Both the position numbers and the translations under genes were made by a program. Below the pieces are notes generated by a model. The model was not told the DNA's origin, did no database searches, and saw only the letters and a list, made by a program, of their open reading frames with translations. 64,000 nucleotides of DNA from assembly GCA_902562275.1 (NCBI GenBank), contig CACESS010000008.1, positions 1 through 64,000 on the forward strand, in the 5' to 3' direction. Below are positions 43,661 through 52,649 of this stretch, piece after piece (the first letter of the stretch is position 1; every line of letters starts with the position of its first letter). This DNA is from an uncultured Alphaproteobacteria bacterium. GTDB lineage: Bacteria > Pseudomonadota > Alphaproteobacteria > HIMB59 > GCA-002718135.

Positions 43661-44082
43661 TAATTCGTAATTGGACGACACTTTTATTTATTATTTCACT
43701 TATCTCAATATCATCAGCATTAATTGCAGAATATTTTTTTAATCTTCAGCCATGCGAGTTGTGTTTAAAGCAAAGACATCCATATTATTTAATTTTAATA
43801 TGTTTAATTTTGATATTTTTATTCAAAAATTTAAATAAAATTTGGCTTTATTTAGTAATTCAGTTTGCATCAGTTTACGGACTATTTTATTCTATATGGC
43901 ATGTTGGAGTTGAAAATAAAATTCTTAAAGGACCAGCAGGTTGTTCAGCAATGCTAACAAACAGTGAGAATGCTTCAGATCTCAAAGCGCAGATATTATC
44001 AAAGCAGGTAATCAGTTGTGATGAAGTTATTTGGAGTTTTTTGGAATTTCTGCTGCTTCAATTAATACGCTTGTTTTACTAG
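43657..44082 (+). CDS. dsbB: DsbB-like disulfide bond formation protein, apparent frameshift near the 3' end
   Basis: 141 residues as it stands. DsbB is an inner-membrane quinone reductase that re-oxidises the thiol oxidase DsbA. The first active pair CELC lies near residue 30, and the second pair is C91 (AGCS) and C107 (ISCDE). After W-S-F near 127 the frame leaves the family pattern and stops. In the -1 frame the DNA continues FGISAASINTLVLLVIFILN and on to a TAA at 44150, restoring the fourth helix and a normal length near 164. The change sits in six T at 44037-44042. Confidence 0.8.
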   Translation: MIIRNWTTLLFIISLISISSALIAEYFFNLQPCELCLKQRHPYYLILICLILIFLFKNLNKIWLYLVIQFASVYGLFYSIWHVGVENKILKGPAGCSAMLTNSENASDLKAQILSKQVISCDEVIWSFLEFLLLQLIRLFY

Positions 44083-44121
44083 TTATTTTTATTTTAAATG
44101 CTATTTATTTATTTAGAAACT

Positions 44122-44691
44122 ATGGCTTTAAAAAAGAAAAAAACATATAAAAAAAAATCCTCGTCAAATACAACTACTCATAGAGAGATTTTAGAAGAAA
44201 TCATAAGAGTCGATCATGCTGGTGAATATGGTGCAACTAAAATATATGATGGGCAAATAGCAATTTTTGGGAAAAGCTCAAAGCTTGGCAAAACTATTCA
44301 ACATATGGCTGATCAAGAACAAGAGCATATTGATAAATTTAACGAATTAATATTAGAACATAGAGTTAGACCGACTGCTCTGCTTCCTTTGTGGAATGTT
44401 GCTGGATATGCGCTTGGAGCATCCACTGCCTTAATGGGTGAAAAAGCTGCCATGGCGTGCACCGTTGCTGTTGAAAAAGTTATTGGTGAACATTATCAAG
44501 AACAATTGGATCTTTTAGGTGATGATCATAAAGATTTAAAAAAAACAATTTCAAAATTTCGAGATGATGAACTTGAACATCACGATATAGGAATAGAACA
44601 TGATGCAGAAAACGCACCAGGATATAAAATTATGTCAAAAGTAATAGAGCTTGGATGCAAAACAGCAATCGCTATATCAAAAAAAATTTAA
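44122..44691 (+). CDS. coq7: demethoxyubiquinone hydroxylase, Coq7 family
   Basis: Membrane-attached di-iron carboxylate enzyme for the last hydroxylation in ubiquinone synthesis. Ligand motifs: RVDHAGEYGA, ADQEQEHIDKF, AVEKVIGEHYQEQ, and DDELEHHDIG, giving the Glu and ExxH sets. I start at the ATG 44122 (MALKKK), which gives 189 residues. An upstream in-frame ATG at 44098 adds eight residues and is possible. The restored dsbB frame would overlap this start by 29 bases. A lysine/serine-rich head precedes the fold. Confidence 0.92.
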   Translation: MALKKKKTYKKKSSSNTTTHREILEEIIRVDHAGEYGATKIYDGQIAIFGKSSKLGKTIQHMADQEQEHIDKFNELILEHRVRPTALLPLWNVAGYALGASTALMGEKAAMACTVAVEKVIGEHYQEQLDLLGDDHKDLKKTISKFRDDELEHHDIGIEHDAENAPGYKIMSKVIELGCKTAIAISKKI

Positions 44692-45242
44692 TTTTCTAAT
44701 TCTGTATCCCAGTATAAATAATCTCTCCAAGTTTCATGCAAAAAATTAGGGGGGAAATTCCTACCATTATTTTGTAATTGAATTGACGATGGTCGAAGAG
44801 GTTTTTTAAAAAGTTTCATATCAGTGTTCTGAATAAGTTTTCTTCCCTTTTTTAAATTACATGACGTACATGCTGAGACAACATTTTCCCAAGTAGTTTT
44901 TCCATGCAGACATTTTGGCACTAAATGATCAAATGTTAATTCGTTAGCTGGAAAACGATTGGTACAATACTGACAAGTAAAATTATCTCTCAAAAAAACG
45001 TTAAAACGTGTAAAGGCAGGTCTTCGTTGTGGGGTTACATAATCCTTTAAAGCTATTACACTTGGTAACTTAAAAGTAAGATTTGGAGAATGAACTTCAT
45101 GCTCATAATTTTCGATTACTGAAACTCTCTCAAGAAAAACAGCCTTTATGGCATCTTGCCACGAACATAAAGAAAGGGGGTAATAGGATAGCGGCCGAAA
45201 ATCAGCATTAAGAACCAAAGCTGGATTTTCTGCAGTACTCAT
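44688..45242 (-). CDS. HNH endonuclease-domain protein
   Basis: 184 residues. The HNH motif is spread over CQYC, FDHLVPKCLHGKTTWENVVSACTSCN and KKGRKL near residues 93-136; the two CxxC pairs bind zinc. The N-terminal part (ALVLNADFRPLSYYPLSLCSWQDAI) is the conserved head seen in a widespread, single-copy bacterial HNH family that is not tied to phages. It converges on coq7 and overlaps its stop by four bases. A DNA repair or nuclease role is plausible but unproven. Confidence 0.85.
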   Translation of the reverse strand: MSTAENPALVLNADFRPLSYYPLSLCSWQDAIKAVFLERVSVIENYEHEVHSPNLTFKLPSVIALKDYVTPQRRPAFTRFNVFLRDNFTCQYCTNRFPANELTFDHLVPKCLHGKTTWENVVSACTSCNLKKGRKLIQNTDMKLFKKPLRPSSIQLQNNGRNFPPNFLHETWRDYLYWDTELEN

Positions 45243-45306
45243 TTTATTTTCTACTCACCCAAGTCATATTATTGAAATAGTAATATAATATTAAGATTCG
45301 ATTACT

Positions 45307-45981
45307 TTAAATATTTTTTTTAATAAAATTTTGGAATAAAGTTATTGTTTCTTGCGACATTGTGTGCTCATCTTTTTCAATTAGGTAATTCTCATAATTG
45401 TAATTATAATTTTTTAAAACTTCAATTGACTCATTATAATTAGAAATAGGCAAAACTGCATCTCGGCCGCCATGAGAAATAAAAATTGGTGTTTTTAAAA
45501 ATGCATTATTAGGTTCGTGTTCTTTAGATATAATTCTTGACGATATGATTGCCAGGCCAGCTAAATGTTTTTGTAATATCTTACCAAGTTCAAAAGCCAT
45601 CATACCTCCTTGGGAAAAACCCATTACAAAACAATCAGACATATTTAAATTTGAATTTTCTAATAAAAGTGAAATTGAATTATAAATTTTTTCTATATTC
45701 TTAGATATTTTATTTTTTACAACATCATCTTCTTTTGCACTAGCATTAGAAATATGAGTTCCATTGAGATATAATTGAAACCATTCATAGCCCATAGGAT
45801 AATCTTGAATTGTATCTGGTGCATTTAATGCAATATATTTCATCCTCCAGTCATCTTGATCAATTAAATTTGCAATTTGAATGAAATTAGTAGCGTTATC
45901 TCCATATCCATGAAGCATAATCATCAATTTTTTTGGATTTTGGTGTTTTGTAATTGAGGGGCCCTTTAAAATATTATCCAT
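45307..45981 (-). CDS. carboxylesterase/phospholipase-type alpha/beta hydrolase
   Basis: 224 residues of the abhydrolase_2 (YpfH/EstB) family. The oxyanion-side MLHGYGDNATNF lies near residue 23, the nucleophile Ser in GFSQGGMMAFELG near 122, Asp in SHGGRDAVLP near 172 and His in DEHTMS near 204. No signal peptide, so a cytosolic esterase. The natural substrate is unknown. It is transcribed alone, away from the HIG1 gene. Confidence 0.87.
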   Translation of the reverse strand: MDNILKGPSITKHQNPKKLMIMLHGYGDNATNFIQIANLIDQDDWRMKYIALNAPDTIQDYPMGYEWFQLYLNGTHISNASAKEDDVVKNKISKNIEKIYNSISLLLENSNLNMSDCFVMGFSQGGMMAFELGKILQKHLAGLAIISSRIISKEHEPNNAFLKTPIFISHGGRDAVLPISNYNESIEVLKNYNYNYENYLIEKDEHTMSQETITLFQNFIKKNI

Positions 45982-46043
45982 AATGTAACACTTTATTTAA
46001 GTAATCTTGTTTCATAGAATAAAAGTTTTATATAGATATATGT

Positions 46044-46238
46044 ATGAGTACAATGCAAATAATACTTGTCTTATTCATGGCTGCAACACTAGCAGTTGTT
46101 GTGGTTGGTGTTATTGCCATGGCAGTAAATGGAAAGCTCAATAAAAATCACAGTAATAAACTAATGCGGTTAAGAGTATTATTTCAAGCAATTGCTATAT
46201 TTGTCTTTGTTGTAATTGTTTGGTTAGCTAGAAATTAG
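46044..46238 (+). CDS. HIG1-domain small membrane protein
   Basis: 64 residues with two transmembrane helices (about 5-28 and 42-60) joined by a basic loop. The segment SNKLMRLRVLFQAIAI in the second half is the mark of the HIG1 domain shared with mitochondrial proteins that associate with respiratory complexes. In alphaproteobacteria such proteins are common and often near oxidase or ubiquinone genes; coq7 is 1.3 kb away. A respiratory role is inference. Confidence 0.8.
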   Translation: MSTMQIILVLFMAATLAVVVVGVIAMAVNGKLNKNHSNKLMRLRVLFQAIAIFVFVVIVWLARN

Positions 46239-46293
46239 CAAATTAGAGTCTAGAAATATTTCATAATATTTAGTATATAGTTGTCAGGTTTAT

Positions 46294-46476
46294 ATGGGTA
46301 TTCACTTTAATCACAAATCTAAAGCGGGAGACCGCAAAATGCAGAAAGAGCTTAAGCTAAAAATGAAAGCTGAAGAGCGCAAAAAGAAACGTGAAGAGCA
46401 AGAAAAGCTTAAAATGGAAGAGGAAATGCGTAAACTCGAGGAACTTACAAGACCTGATAAAGAAGAAAATCAGTAA
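46294..46476 (+). CDS. small charged hypothetical protein
   Basis: 60 residues, function not recognised. After GIHFNHKSKAGDRK the sequence is nearly all Lys, Glu, Arg and Met with hydrophobic residues at helical spacing (residues 15-50), so one long coiled-coil helix is likely. AGG lies at weak spacing before the ATG. It follows the HIG1 gene by 55 bases on the same strand. The biased composition could also be a chance open frame, but the lack of stops and its start after a gap favour a real gene. Confidence 0.5.
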   Translation: MGIHFNHKSKAGDRKMQKELKLKMKAEERKKKREEQEKLKMEEEMRKLEELTRPDKEENQ

Positions 46477-46513
46477 TTGCAGAAATATTAATTACTAAAA
46501 ATTTTAAAATTTA

Positions 46514-47329
46514 CTAACTGGGTAAAGGATAATGTTCGGCTATAAATTTCTTTAGAATTTCTAATGTTTGATCTGCTTCTTCTAAGAGCATCATATGACC
46601 ACAATCTTCAATAATCTTTACTTCCGAACCTTTAATATAATCAGCAAGAATTTTTCCATCTTTTAAACGGCACATTCTGTCTTGTGCACCTAGTATAGAA
46701 AGAGTAGGTAAATCCAATTTCTTAGCAACCTCAGGTCCATTTTTATAATTATCACATGCTCTAAAATCAACACCTAGAGTATCTTTGATTTCTTTATTTT
46801 GAACAATCATGGAACCAACATTTAGGTGATATAAACCTGGAACAGGATGACCTCCAAAATGTCCTGCTGGACCGTGCGCAAAATCCATCATAAGATCAAC
46901 AGCCTTAGGATTACTCTCTTCAGCTAGCTTTAGTAATTCTGGGTTCATGGGAATAGCAGACGCACCGCCCATAAGAGTTAAAGTTTTAATTTTTTCTGGG
47001 TGTTGAGCAACACATTCCATTGTTACAAGACATCCTTGAGAATGTCCAACTAGTGAAGCTTCTTTACACCCAACTGCACCAATAACATCACCAACCCAGT
47101 TTCCCATTTCTTCTATAGTTTTTAAACTTTCACCAGAAGATAATCCGTGCCCTGGTAAATCAACTGCTAAAACACTGTATCCACGGAATGCAAAGTAACG
47201 TGTTTGTAAAACCCAAACCATGTGACTTAGTCCACTACCGTGAACAAAAATAATAAGAGGTTTATTTTTATCAAAAGGTCTGCCTCCAGTGGAGGCAAAC
47301 GTATCGATACCACGAACTTTAAACTTCAT
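46514..47329 (-). CDS. alpha/beta hydrolase
   Basis: 271 residues. The oxyanion motif FVHGSGLSH lies near residue 28, DLPGHGLSS near 58, the nucleophile Ser97 in VGHSQGC, Asp in LGAQDRMCR near 218 and His in DCGHMMLLEE near 246; a complete triad. No export signal. It is the last gene of the operon with the fatty-acyl and methionine-type enzymes, directly after the sulfhydrylase. The substrate is unknown; an ester or thioester made by the neighbours is possible. Confidence 0.88.
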   Translation of the reverse strand: MKFKVRGIDTFASTGGRPFDKNKPLIIFVHGSGLSHMVWVLQTRYFAFRGYSVLAVDLPGHGLSSGESLKTIEEMGNWVGDVIGAVGCKEASLVGHSQGCLVTMECVAQHPEKIKTLTLMGGASAIPMNPELLKLAEESNPKAVDLMMDFAHGPAGHFGGHPVPGLYHLNVGSMIVQNKEIKDTLGVDFRACDNYKNGPEVAKKLDLPTLSILGAQDRMCRLKDGKILADYIKGSEVKIIEDCGHMMLLEEADQTLEILKKFIAEHYPLPS

Positions 47330-48640
47330 TTATTTGTTTGCGACTAAACGAGGTTTTTTTGCAGCTCTAAATCCATCTTCGAAATCGTTTACGATATCTT
47401 CAAAGTCTTCTAGGCCAACAGACAATCTAATCATATCATGAGATAACCCAGCAAATTTTAAAGTTGCCTCATCCATTTGTGAGTGAGTTGCTGATGCCGG
47501 ATGGATAACTAATGTTCTTGCATCACCTACATTTGCTAAATGCGATGCAAGCTTAACATTATTAATAAACGCAGCACCTGCTTCTTTTCCACCTTTAATT
47601 CCAAAGGCAATCATTGATCCAGTTCCTTTAGGAAGAATTTTTTCTGCTAGTTCCTTATCAGGATGTCCTGGTGCACTTGCATGTGAAACCCAAGCGACAC
47701 TTTCATGATTAGATAAATACTCAACCATCTTTAAAGCATTGGAGCAATGTTTTTCCATACGAAGAGAAAGAGTTTCAAGTCCGTGTAATATGTTCCATGC
47801 ATTTTGAGGAGCTAAGCAAGGTCCCATGTCTCTCATTCCTTCAGCTCTTGCCATCATTGTAAATGCTGTTGGGCCAAATTCTTCTGCAAATGATAATCCG
47901 TGATAGCCTTCATACGGTTCTGTCATTGATGGAAACTTATCATTTTGCATCCAATCAAAAGTTCCACCTTCAACTAATATTCCTGCCATAGAAGAACCAT
48001 TACCACTCATCCATTTAGTTAGTGAGTGTACAACAAGGTCAGCTCCGTGTTCAAAAGGTCTACACAAATAAGGAGTTTGATACGTACTATCAATAATAAG
48101 TGGAATTCCAGCTTCTTTTGCTATGTTTGAAACTTCAGGCATGTTCATCAATTCATTACCAGGATTACCAACAAGCTCACCAAAAATACCTTTGGTATTT
48201 GGTTGAATTGCTTTTTTAAAACCTTCTGTATCTCTTGGTTTTACAAAAGTTGTTTTAATACCAAACTTAGGAAGCGTTAATCTAAATAAATTTACAGTTC
48301 CACCGTAAAGCTGAGAAGAAACAACCATGTGATCACCAGCGTTACAAAGAGTCATAATAGTTAAAAATATTGCACTCATTCCAGATGCAGTTGCAAGAGC
48401 AGCTGTTCCTCCTTCAAGTGCACAAACTCTTTCTTCTAGAACTTGTACTGTTGGGTTGGACATACGACTATAAATATGACCACCTCTTTCTAAATTAAAA
48501 AGTGCTGCCGCATGATCAACATCATCAAACATATATGAAGTTGTTTGATAAATTGGTACTTGCCTTGAGCCAGCGTTTTTACTTGGTTGATAACCAGCAT
48601 GTAGACTTAGTGTGTCAAATTTATAAGTTTTTGGATCCAT
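47330..48640 (-). CDS. metY: O-acetylhomoserine sulfhydrylase-like PLP enzyme
   Basis: 436 residues, Cys/Met-metabolism PLP family. The PLP lysine is K209 in VVHSLTKWMSGNG. YSRMSNPTVQVLEERVCALEGG near 57, SSQLYGGTVNLF near 109 and TLVIHPASATHSQMDE near 382 fit MetY better than cystathionine synthases. With metX (59121) it would make homocysteine directly from O-acetylhomoserine and sulfide. The odd point is its place: between an acyl-CoA ligase and a hydrolase rather than beside metX. Methionine gamma-lyase is a less likely alternative. Confidence 0.87.
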   Translation of the reverse strand: MDPKTYKFDTLSLHAGYQPSKNAGSRQVPIYQTTSYMFDDVDHAAALFNLERGGHIYSRMSNPTVQVLEERVCALEGGTAALATASGMSAIFLTIMTLCNAGDHMVVSSQLYGGTVNLFRLTLPKFGIKTTFVKPRDTEGFKKAIQPNTKGIFGELVGNPGNELMNMPEVSNIAKEAGIPLIIDSTYQTPYLCRPFEHGADLVVHSLTKWMSGNGSSMAGILVEGGTFDWMQNDKFPSMTEPYEGYHGLSFAEEFGPTAFTMMARAEGMRDMGPCLAPQNAWNILHGLETLSLRMEKHCSNALKMVEYLSNHESVAWVSHASAPGHPDKELAEKILPKGTGSMIAFGIKGGKEAGAAFINNVKLASHLANVGDARTLVIHPASATHSQMDEATLKFAGLSHDMIRLSVGLEDFEDIVNDFEDGFRAAKKPRLVANK

Positions 48641-50272
48641 TTATAACTCCTTTGCTTTTGTTCTTAATTCAAACTTTTGTATCTTCCCAGTTGATGTTTT
48701 TGGTAATTCACCAAAGATTACATGCTTTGGTCTTTTAAATCCAGCCATATTTTCTTTACAAAACTGAATTATATCCTCTTCTGTGGCATTTTTTCCAGGA
48801 GCTAATTCTACAAAAGCACATGGTGTTTCACCCCACTTCTCATCTGGTTTGGCAACTACTGCAACCAAGGAAACAGCTGGGTGTTTAGCAACAACATTTT
48901 CCACTTCCACAGATGAAATATTTTCTCCTCCAGAAATTATGATATCTTTCGATCTATCTTTTATTTGAATATATCCATCAGGATAGACAACCGCTAAATC
49001 ACCAGAGTGAAACCATCCATTATTCATGGATGTTTCAGTCGCCTCTTTATTTTTATAATATCCTTTCATTACTACATTACCTCGAATTAAAATCTCTCCC
49101 ATGGTTTCTCCATCCATAGGAACTTTTTCATAGGTCTCTGGATCAGCAACACATACTTCTTCAGTATTTGGGTAACGAACACCTTGTCTTGCTTTAATAT
49201 CAGCTTTTTCAGATTTTGATTGTGATTCCCATTTTTCATTCCAAGCGCATTGAAGAATATGGCCGTATGTTTCAGTTAACCCATATACATGCATAACTTC
49301 AAATCCTAAGTTATCCATCTTTTCAAGAATTGCACTCGTTGGTGGAGCACCAGCAGTTAATACATATACTTTATGATTTATTTCTTTTTTATCTTTCTCA
49401 TCTGCGTTAGCAATTAAACTTAAAACTATAGGAGCGCCTCCAAAATGAGTTACCTTATATTTATCTATTAAATTATAAATATCTTTTGCAACAATATATC
49501 TGCAGCAAATAATCTTTGCATGTATTAAAGCAGCTGTCCAAGGATAACCCCATCCGTTACAGTGGAACATTGGAACGGTATAAAGAAATGTTAATTTATT
49601 AGGCATGTTCCATGCCGTAACACTTCCTGTTGACATTAAATATGATCCACGGTGGTGATACACAACACCTTTTGGTTTACCAGTTGTGCCTGATGTATAG
49701 CTTAGTGAGATTGCTTGCCATTCATCTTCCGGTAAAGACCAATTATAATTATCATTACCCGTTTGTAAAAATTCTTCATATGTCATTTCTCCAATTTTTT
49801 CACCCTCACCATCTTTAAAAACTGCCTGATCATCATGAATGTCAATAATAGGAATATTCTTCCCATATATTTTTAAAGCCTTTTTCATTGTAGGTGAAAG
49901 TTGAGTATCAGTTATAAGAAGTTTTGCATCACTATGATCTAGAATATACGCAATTGTATCTGCATCAAGTCTAGTATTGATCGTATTAATAACGCCGCCA
50001 GTCATTGGGATAGAATAATGTGCTTCGAATAATTCTGGAGTATTTGCCGCTATGATTGAAACGGTACTTCCTTTTGTAATTCCTTTTTTTGCTAATGCAC
50101 TAGCAAACTTGGTACATCGATTATATGTTTCAAGCCAAGTGTAACTTCTTTTACCATAAACTATAGAGTCATAGTTTGGATAAATATCTTTCACGCGAGT
50201 TATAAAACTTAACGGTGATAATGGAACAAAATTGGCTGAATTTTTATCTAGGTTTGTATCAAAATTACTCAT
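48641..50272 (-). CDS. acyl-CoA synthetase (AMP-forming), DmdB-like group
   Basis: 543-residue adenylate-forming ligase. The AMP-binding P-loop reads SYTSGTTGKPKGVVYHHRG near residue 172, then VYGLTETYG near 310, GWFHSGDLAV near 420 and the catalytic lysine in PKTSTGKIQKFELR near the C-terminus. It activates a carboxylic acid to its CoA thioester. The overall wording resembles medium/long-chain and methylmercaptopropionate (DmdB) ligases, but substrate cannot be read. It lies between the beta-oxidation gene and metY in one transcript. Confidence 0.88.
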   Translation of the reverse strand: MSNFDTNLDKNSANFVPLSPLSFITRVKDIYPNYDSIVYGKRSYTWLETYNRCTKFASALAKKGITKGSTVSIIAANTPELFEAHYSIPMTGGVINTINTRLDADTIAYILDHSDAKLLITDTQLSPTMKKALKIYGKNIPIIDIHDDQAVFKDGEGEKIGEMTYEEFLQTGNDNYNWSLPEDEWQAISLSYTSGTTGKPKGVVYHHRGSYLMSTGSVTAWNMPNKLTFLYTVPMFHCNGWGYPWTAALIHAKIICCRYIVAKDIYNLIDKYKVTHFGGAPIVLSLIANADEKDKKEINHKVYVLTAGAPPTSAILEKMDNLGFEVMHVYGLTETYGHILQCAWNEKWESQSKSEKADIKARQGVRYPNTEEVCVADPETYEKVPMDGETMGEILIRGNVVMKGYYKNKEATETSMNNGWFHSGDLAVVYPDGYIQIKDRSKDIIISGGENISSVEVENVVAKHPAVSLVAVVAKPDEKWGETPCAFVELAPGKNATEEDIIQFCKENMAGFKRPKHVIFGELPKTSTGKIQKFELRTKAKEL

Positions 50273-50310
50273 CTGTTTCCTAAAAGGATCAAATACTACA
50301 AGAAATTAAT

Positions 50311-52545
50311 TTAATTTACTAATGGTTTTCCAGTTTCAAGTGTATGTTTTATTCGCTCTTGAGTTTTAGGCATCTGGATAAGTCTCATGAAAGCTTCCAA
50401 TTCAAGATTATAAAGATCATCTTCACTTAATTCATTATCAATATTTGTATTTCCACCACTAAGTACAAAAGCAATTTGCTTACCTACTTCTAATCCGTGG
50501 TCTAAAATTTTATTTTCATTATATAGTGCTTCAAGTTTTTCAAACATTTTATCTCTGACAGCACTACCGCCTAAATTGAATTTAGGTTGAGATGGTTTTT
50601 CATAACCTCCTTCAATATTATTTAATAAATCGATAGCCGTTGATAATTGTCTGTCTCTATTTATTACCACCTTATCCTTTTCTAAAAAGAATTGATTTGG
50701 CAGAGCTTCATTTGGTGAGGTAGCAGTAATAGCATAACCAATGAGATCAAAAACTTTCATAGACGCATGTTCAGAATTTTCTTTACCTTCTGGAGTTTGT
50801 AACCAACGCCACAGCATTTCCTTACAACCCCCACCAGCAGGAATGAGTCCAACTAAAGATTCAACTAGTCCAAGAACAACATTTGTATGAGCAACGTTAT
50901 AATCACAATGCAGTACCACTTCAAAACCACCGCCAATAGCAAGTCCTGATGGCGCAGCAATAAAAGGCTTATCTGCATATTTTATTGTTTTACACGTTTG
51001 TTGGAAATCAACTATAAATTTTTCAATTTTAGACCATTCATTATTTTTAGCAAATTCCATGACATAATTTAAATTTACACCAGCAGAAAATTGCATTGCA
51101 TCATTAATCACAATTGTGCTTTTATTATTTTGCGCAGCTTCTTTTAAAGCTAACATAGAGTCAGTATCTAAAGCGTTTGCCTTAGTAGTAAATTCAACAA
51201 CCTGATATGATGAAGCATTTTTAATATTAGCAGAAGGGTTCTCAAAAGTTTTTTGTAAATTTAACGATCTTAAATTATCAATACTTGAATCTAAATACCC
51301 AGGTCTTTTATTAAATTCAAAAACTCCCTTTAGATCTTTAAAGAAGTTAATATCAGTATTTTGATCAATAAAATTTTTTGTATCAATATTTGAAAGCATT
51401 TCAAAAGGGCCAACAGTCCAATTAAAACCTAATCTTAGCGCATCATCTATGTCTATATATTTTGATGAGACATCAGGGATTAAATATGCAGCATACCTAA
51501 TTACTTTTGTCAGAATTGATTTTGCATATTCACCGTATTTGTCTTTTCTTTGAATGAGTTTATTTATGTCAATTTTATCTCCCATACCTAAATTAATTTT
51601 CTGACTTGGGTGATACTCGCCAGTTTCTAAATTAATTGCTTCAAGAATTTTTTTACCATCAGATTTATTCATTCTATAAAAACCACCCTTACCTTTTCTT
51701 CCTGTATACCCAGTTTCAATAAGTTTTGTGACCAATGGAATTTCTTGTGCAACCTCGTGGAAAGGATCTTCTTTTGGGAGTTCTTTTATAAAACTTTTTA
51801 AAACATCAGCCATCAAATCGATACCAATTAAATCGTATAGCCCAAAAATTCCAGTCTTCGGGATACCCATTGGTCTTCCAAATACTGCATCAGCTTCTTC
51901 AATTGGTATCTTCATTTTAAAAGCTTCAGTCATAGCAACTTGCATTGCATAAACTCCAATTCTGTTTCCAATAAATCCTGGAGTGTCGTTACAAATAATT
52001 ACACCTTTACCAAGTTTTTCATCACAAAATTGTTTTAATAAATTTATTTTTTCAATGTCATTAACTTCTTCAGTTACTATCTCGAGCAATGCCATATATC
52101 GAACTGGGTTAAAAAAATGGGTGATGCAAAAATTTTTTTTCATTTCATCTGACATATTTGCAGATAAGATTTTCAATGGAATTGTAGATGTATTAGATGA
52201 AATTATAGAATTGTTCTTTCTTGTAGTCTGAATTTTATCATAAATGTTATGTTTAATATCTATTCTCTCAACAACAGCCTCCACAACCCAATCAGCTTCC
52301 GCAACTTCATTAAAGTCATCCTCAATATTTCCAACCTTAATTAATTCTGCTTTGTTTTTTTCTACTAAAAGTGGAGGTCGTGATTGTTTAATTCTTTCTT
52401 TAGCGTTTTCTGTAATTTGGTTTCTAGATCCTTCTTTTGAAGGTAAGTCTAGAAGTGTAACATCAATATTAGCATTTGCTATTTGGGCTGCGATTCCACT
52501 GCCCATAGTGCCAGATCCTATTACTACTACTTTTTTAATATTCAT
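50311..52545 (-). CDS. fused 3-hydroxyacyl-CoA dehydrogenase / enoyl-CoA hydratase (FadN-type order)
   Basis: 744 residues carrying two beta-oxidation activities. The dehydrogenase comes first: VVVIGSGTMGSGIAAQIANA (4-23) binds NAD, CITHFFNPVRYM and NDTPGFIGNRIGVYAM follow. The crotonase domain comes last: AAPSGLAIGGGFEVVLHCDY and ESLVGLIPAGGGCKEML. This order is opposite to FadB/FadJ and like FadN of Bacillus. It begins the minus operon with an acyl-CoA ligase, suggesting breakdown of a fatty or other acyl acid. Confidence 0.9.
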   Translation of the reverse strand: MNIKKVVVIGSGTMGSGIAAQIANANIDVTLLDLPSKEGSRNQITENAKERIKQSRPPLLVEKNKAELIKVGNIEDDFNEVAEADWVVEAVVERIDIKHNIYDKIQTTRKNNSIISSNTSTIPLKILSANMSDEMKKNFCITHFFNPVRYMALLEIVTEEVNDIEKINLLKQFCDEKLGKGVIICNDTPGFIGNRIGVYAMQVAMTEAFKMKIPIEEADAVFGRPMGIPKTGIFGLYDLIGIDLMADVLKSFIKELPKEDPFHEVAQEIPLVTKLIETGYTGRKGKGGFYRMNKSDGKKILEAINLETGEYHPSQKINLGMGDKIDINKLIQRKDKYGEYAKSILTKVIRYAAYLIPDVSSKYIDIDDALRLGFNWTVGPFEMLSNIDTKNFIDQNTDINFFKDLKGVFEFNKRPGYLDSSIDNLRSLNLQKTFENPSANIKNASSYQVVEFTTKANALDTDSMLALKEAAQNNKSTIVINDAMQFSAGVNLNYVMEFAKNNEWSKIEKFIVDFQQTCKTIKYADKPFIAAPSGLAIGGGFEVVLHCDYNVAHTNVVLGLVESLVGLIPAGGGCKEMLWRWLQTPEGKENSEHASMKVFDLIGYAITATSPNEALPNQFFLEKDKVVINRDRQLSTAIDLLNNIEGGYEKPSQPKFNLGGSAVRDKMFEKLEALYNENKILDHGLEVGKQIAFVLSGGNTNIDNELSEDDLYNLELEAFMRLIQMPKTQERIKHTLETGKPLVN

Positions 52546-52649
52546 GTGAGTTCTATAAAGGTAAGCTTATATAAGAAAAATTTGCCGTATGAAAATAATT
52601 TAAGCATAAGGGTGGAAATTAATATAAATATCTCTTATAGGCGCGCAAA

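Noticed and set aside
44098..44121. Upstream ATG for coq7
   Set aside because: Neither start has a clear ribosome site; the later ATG gives the usual protein length, so the upstream one is only an alternative.
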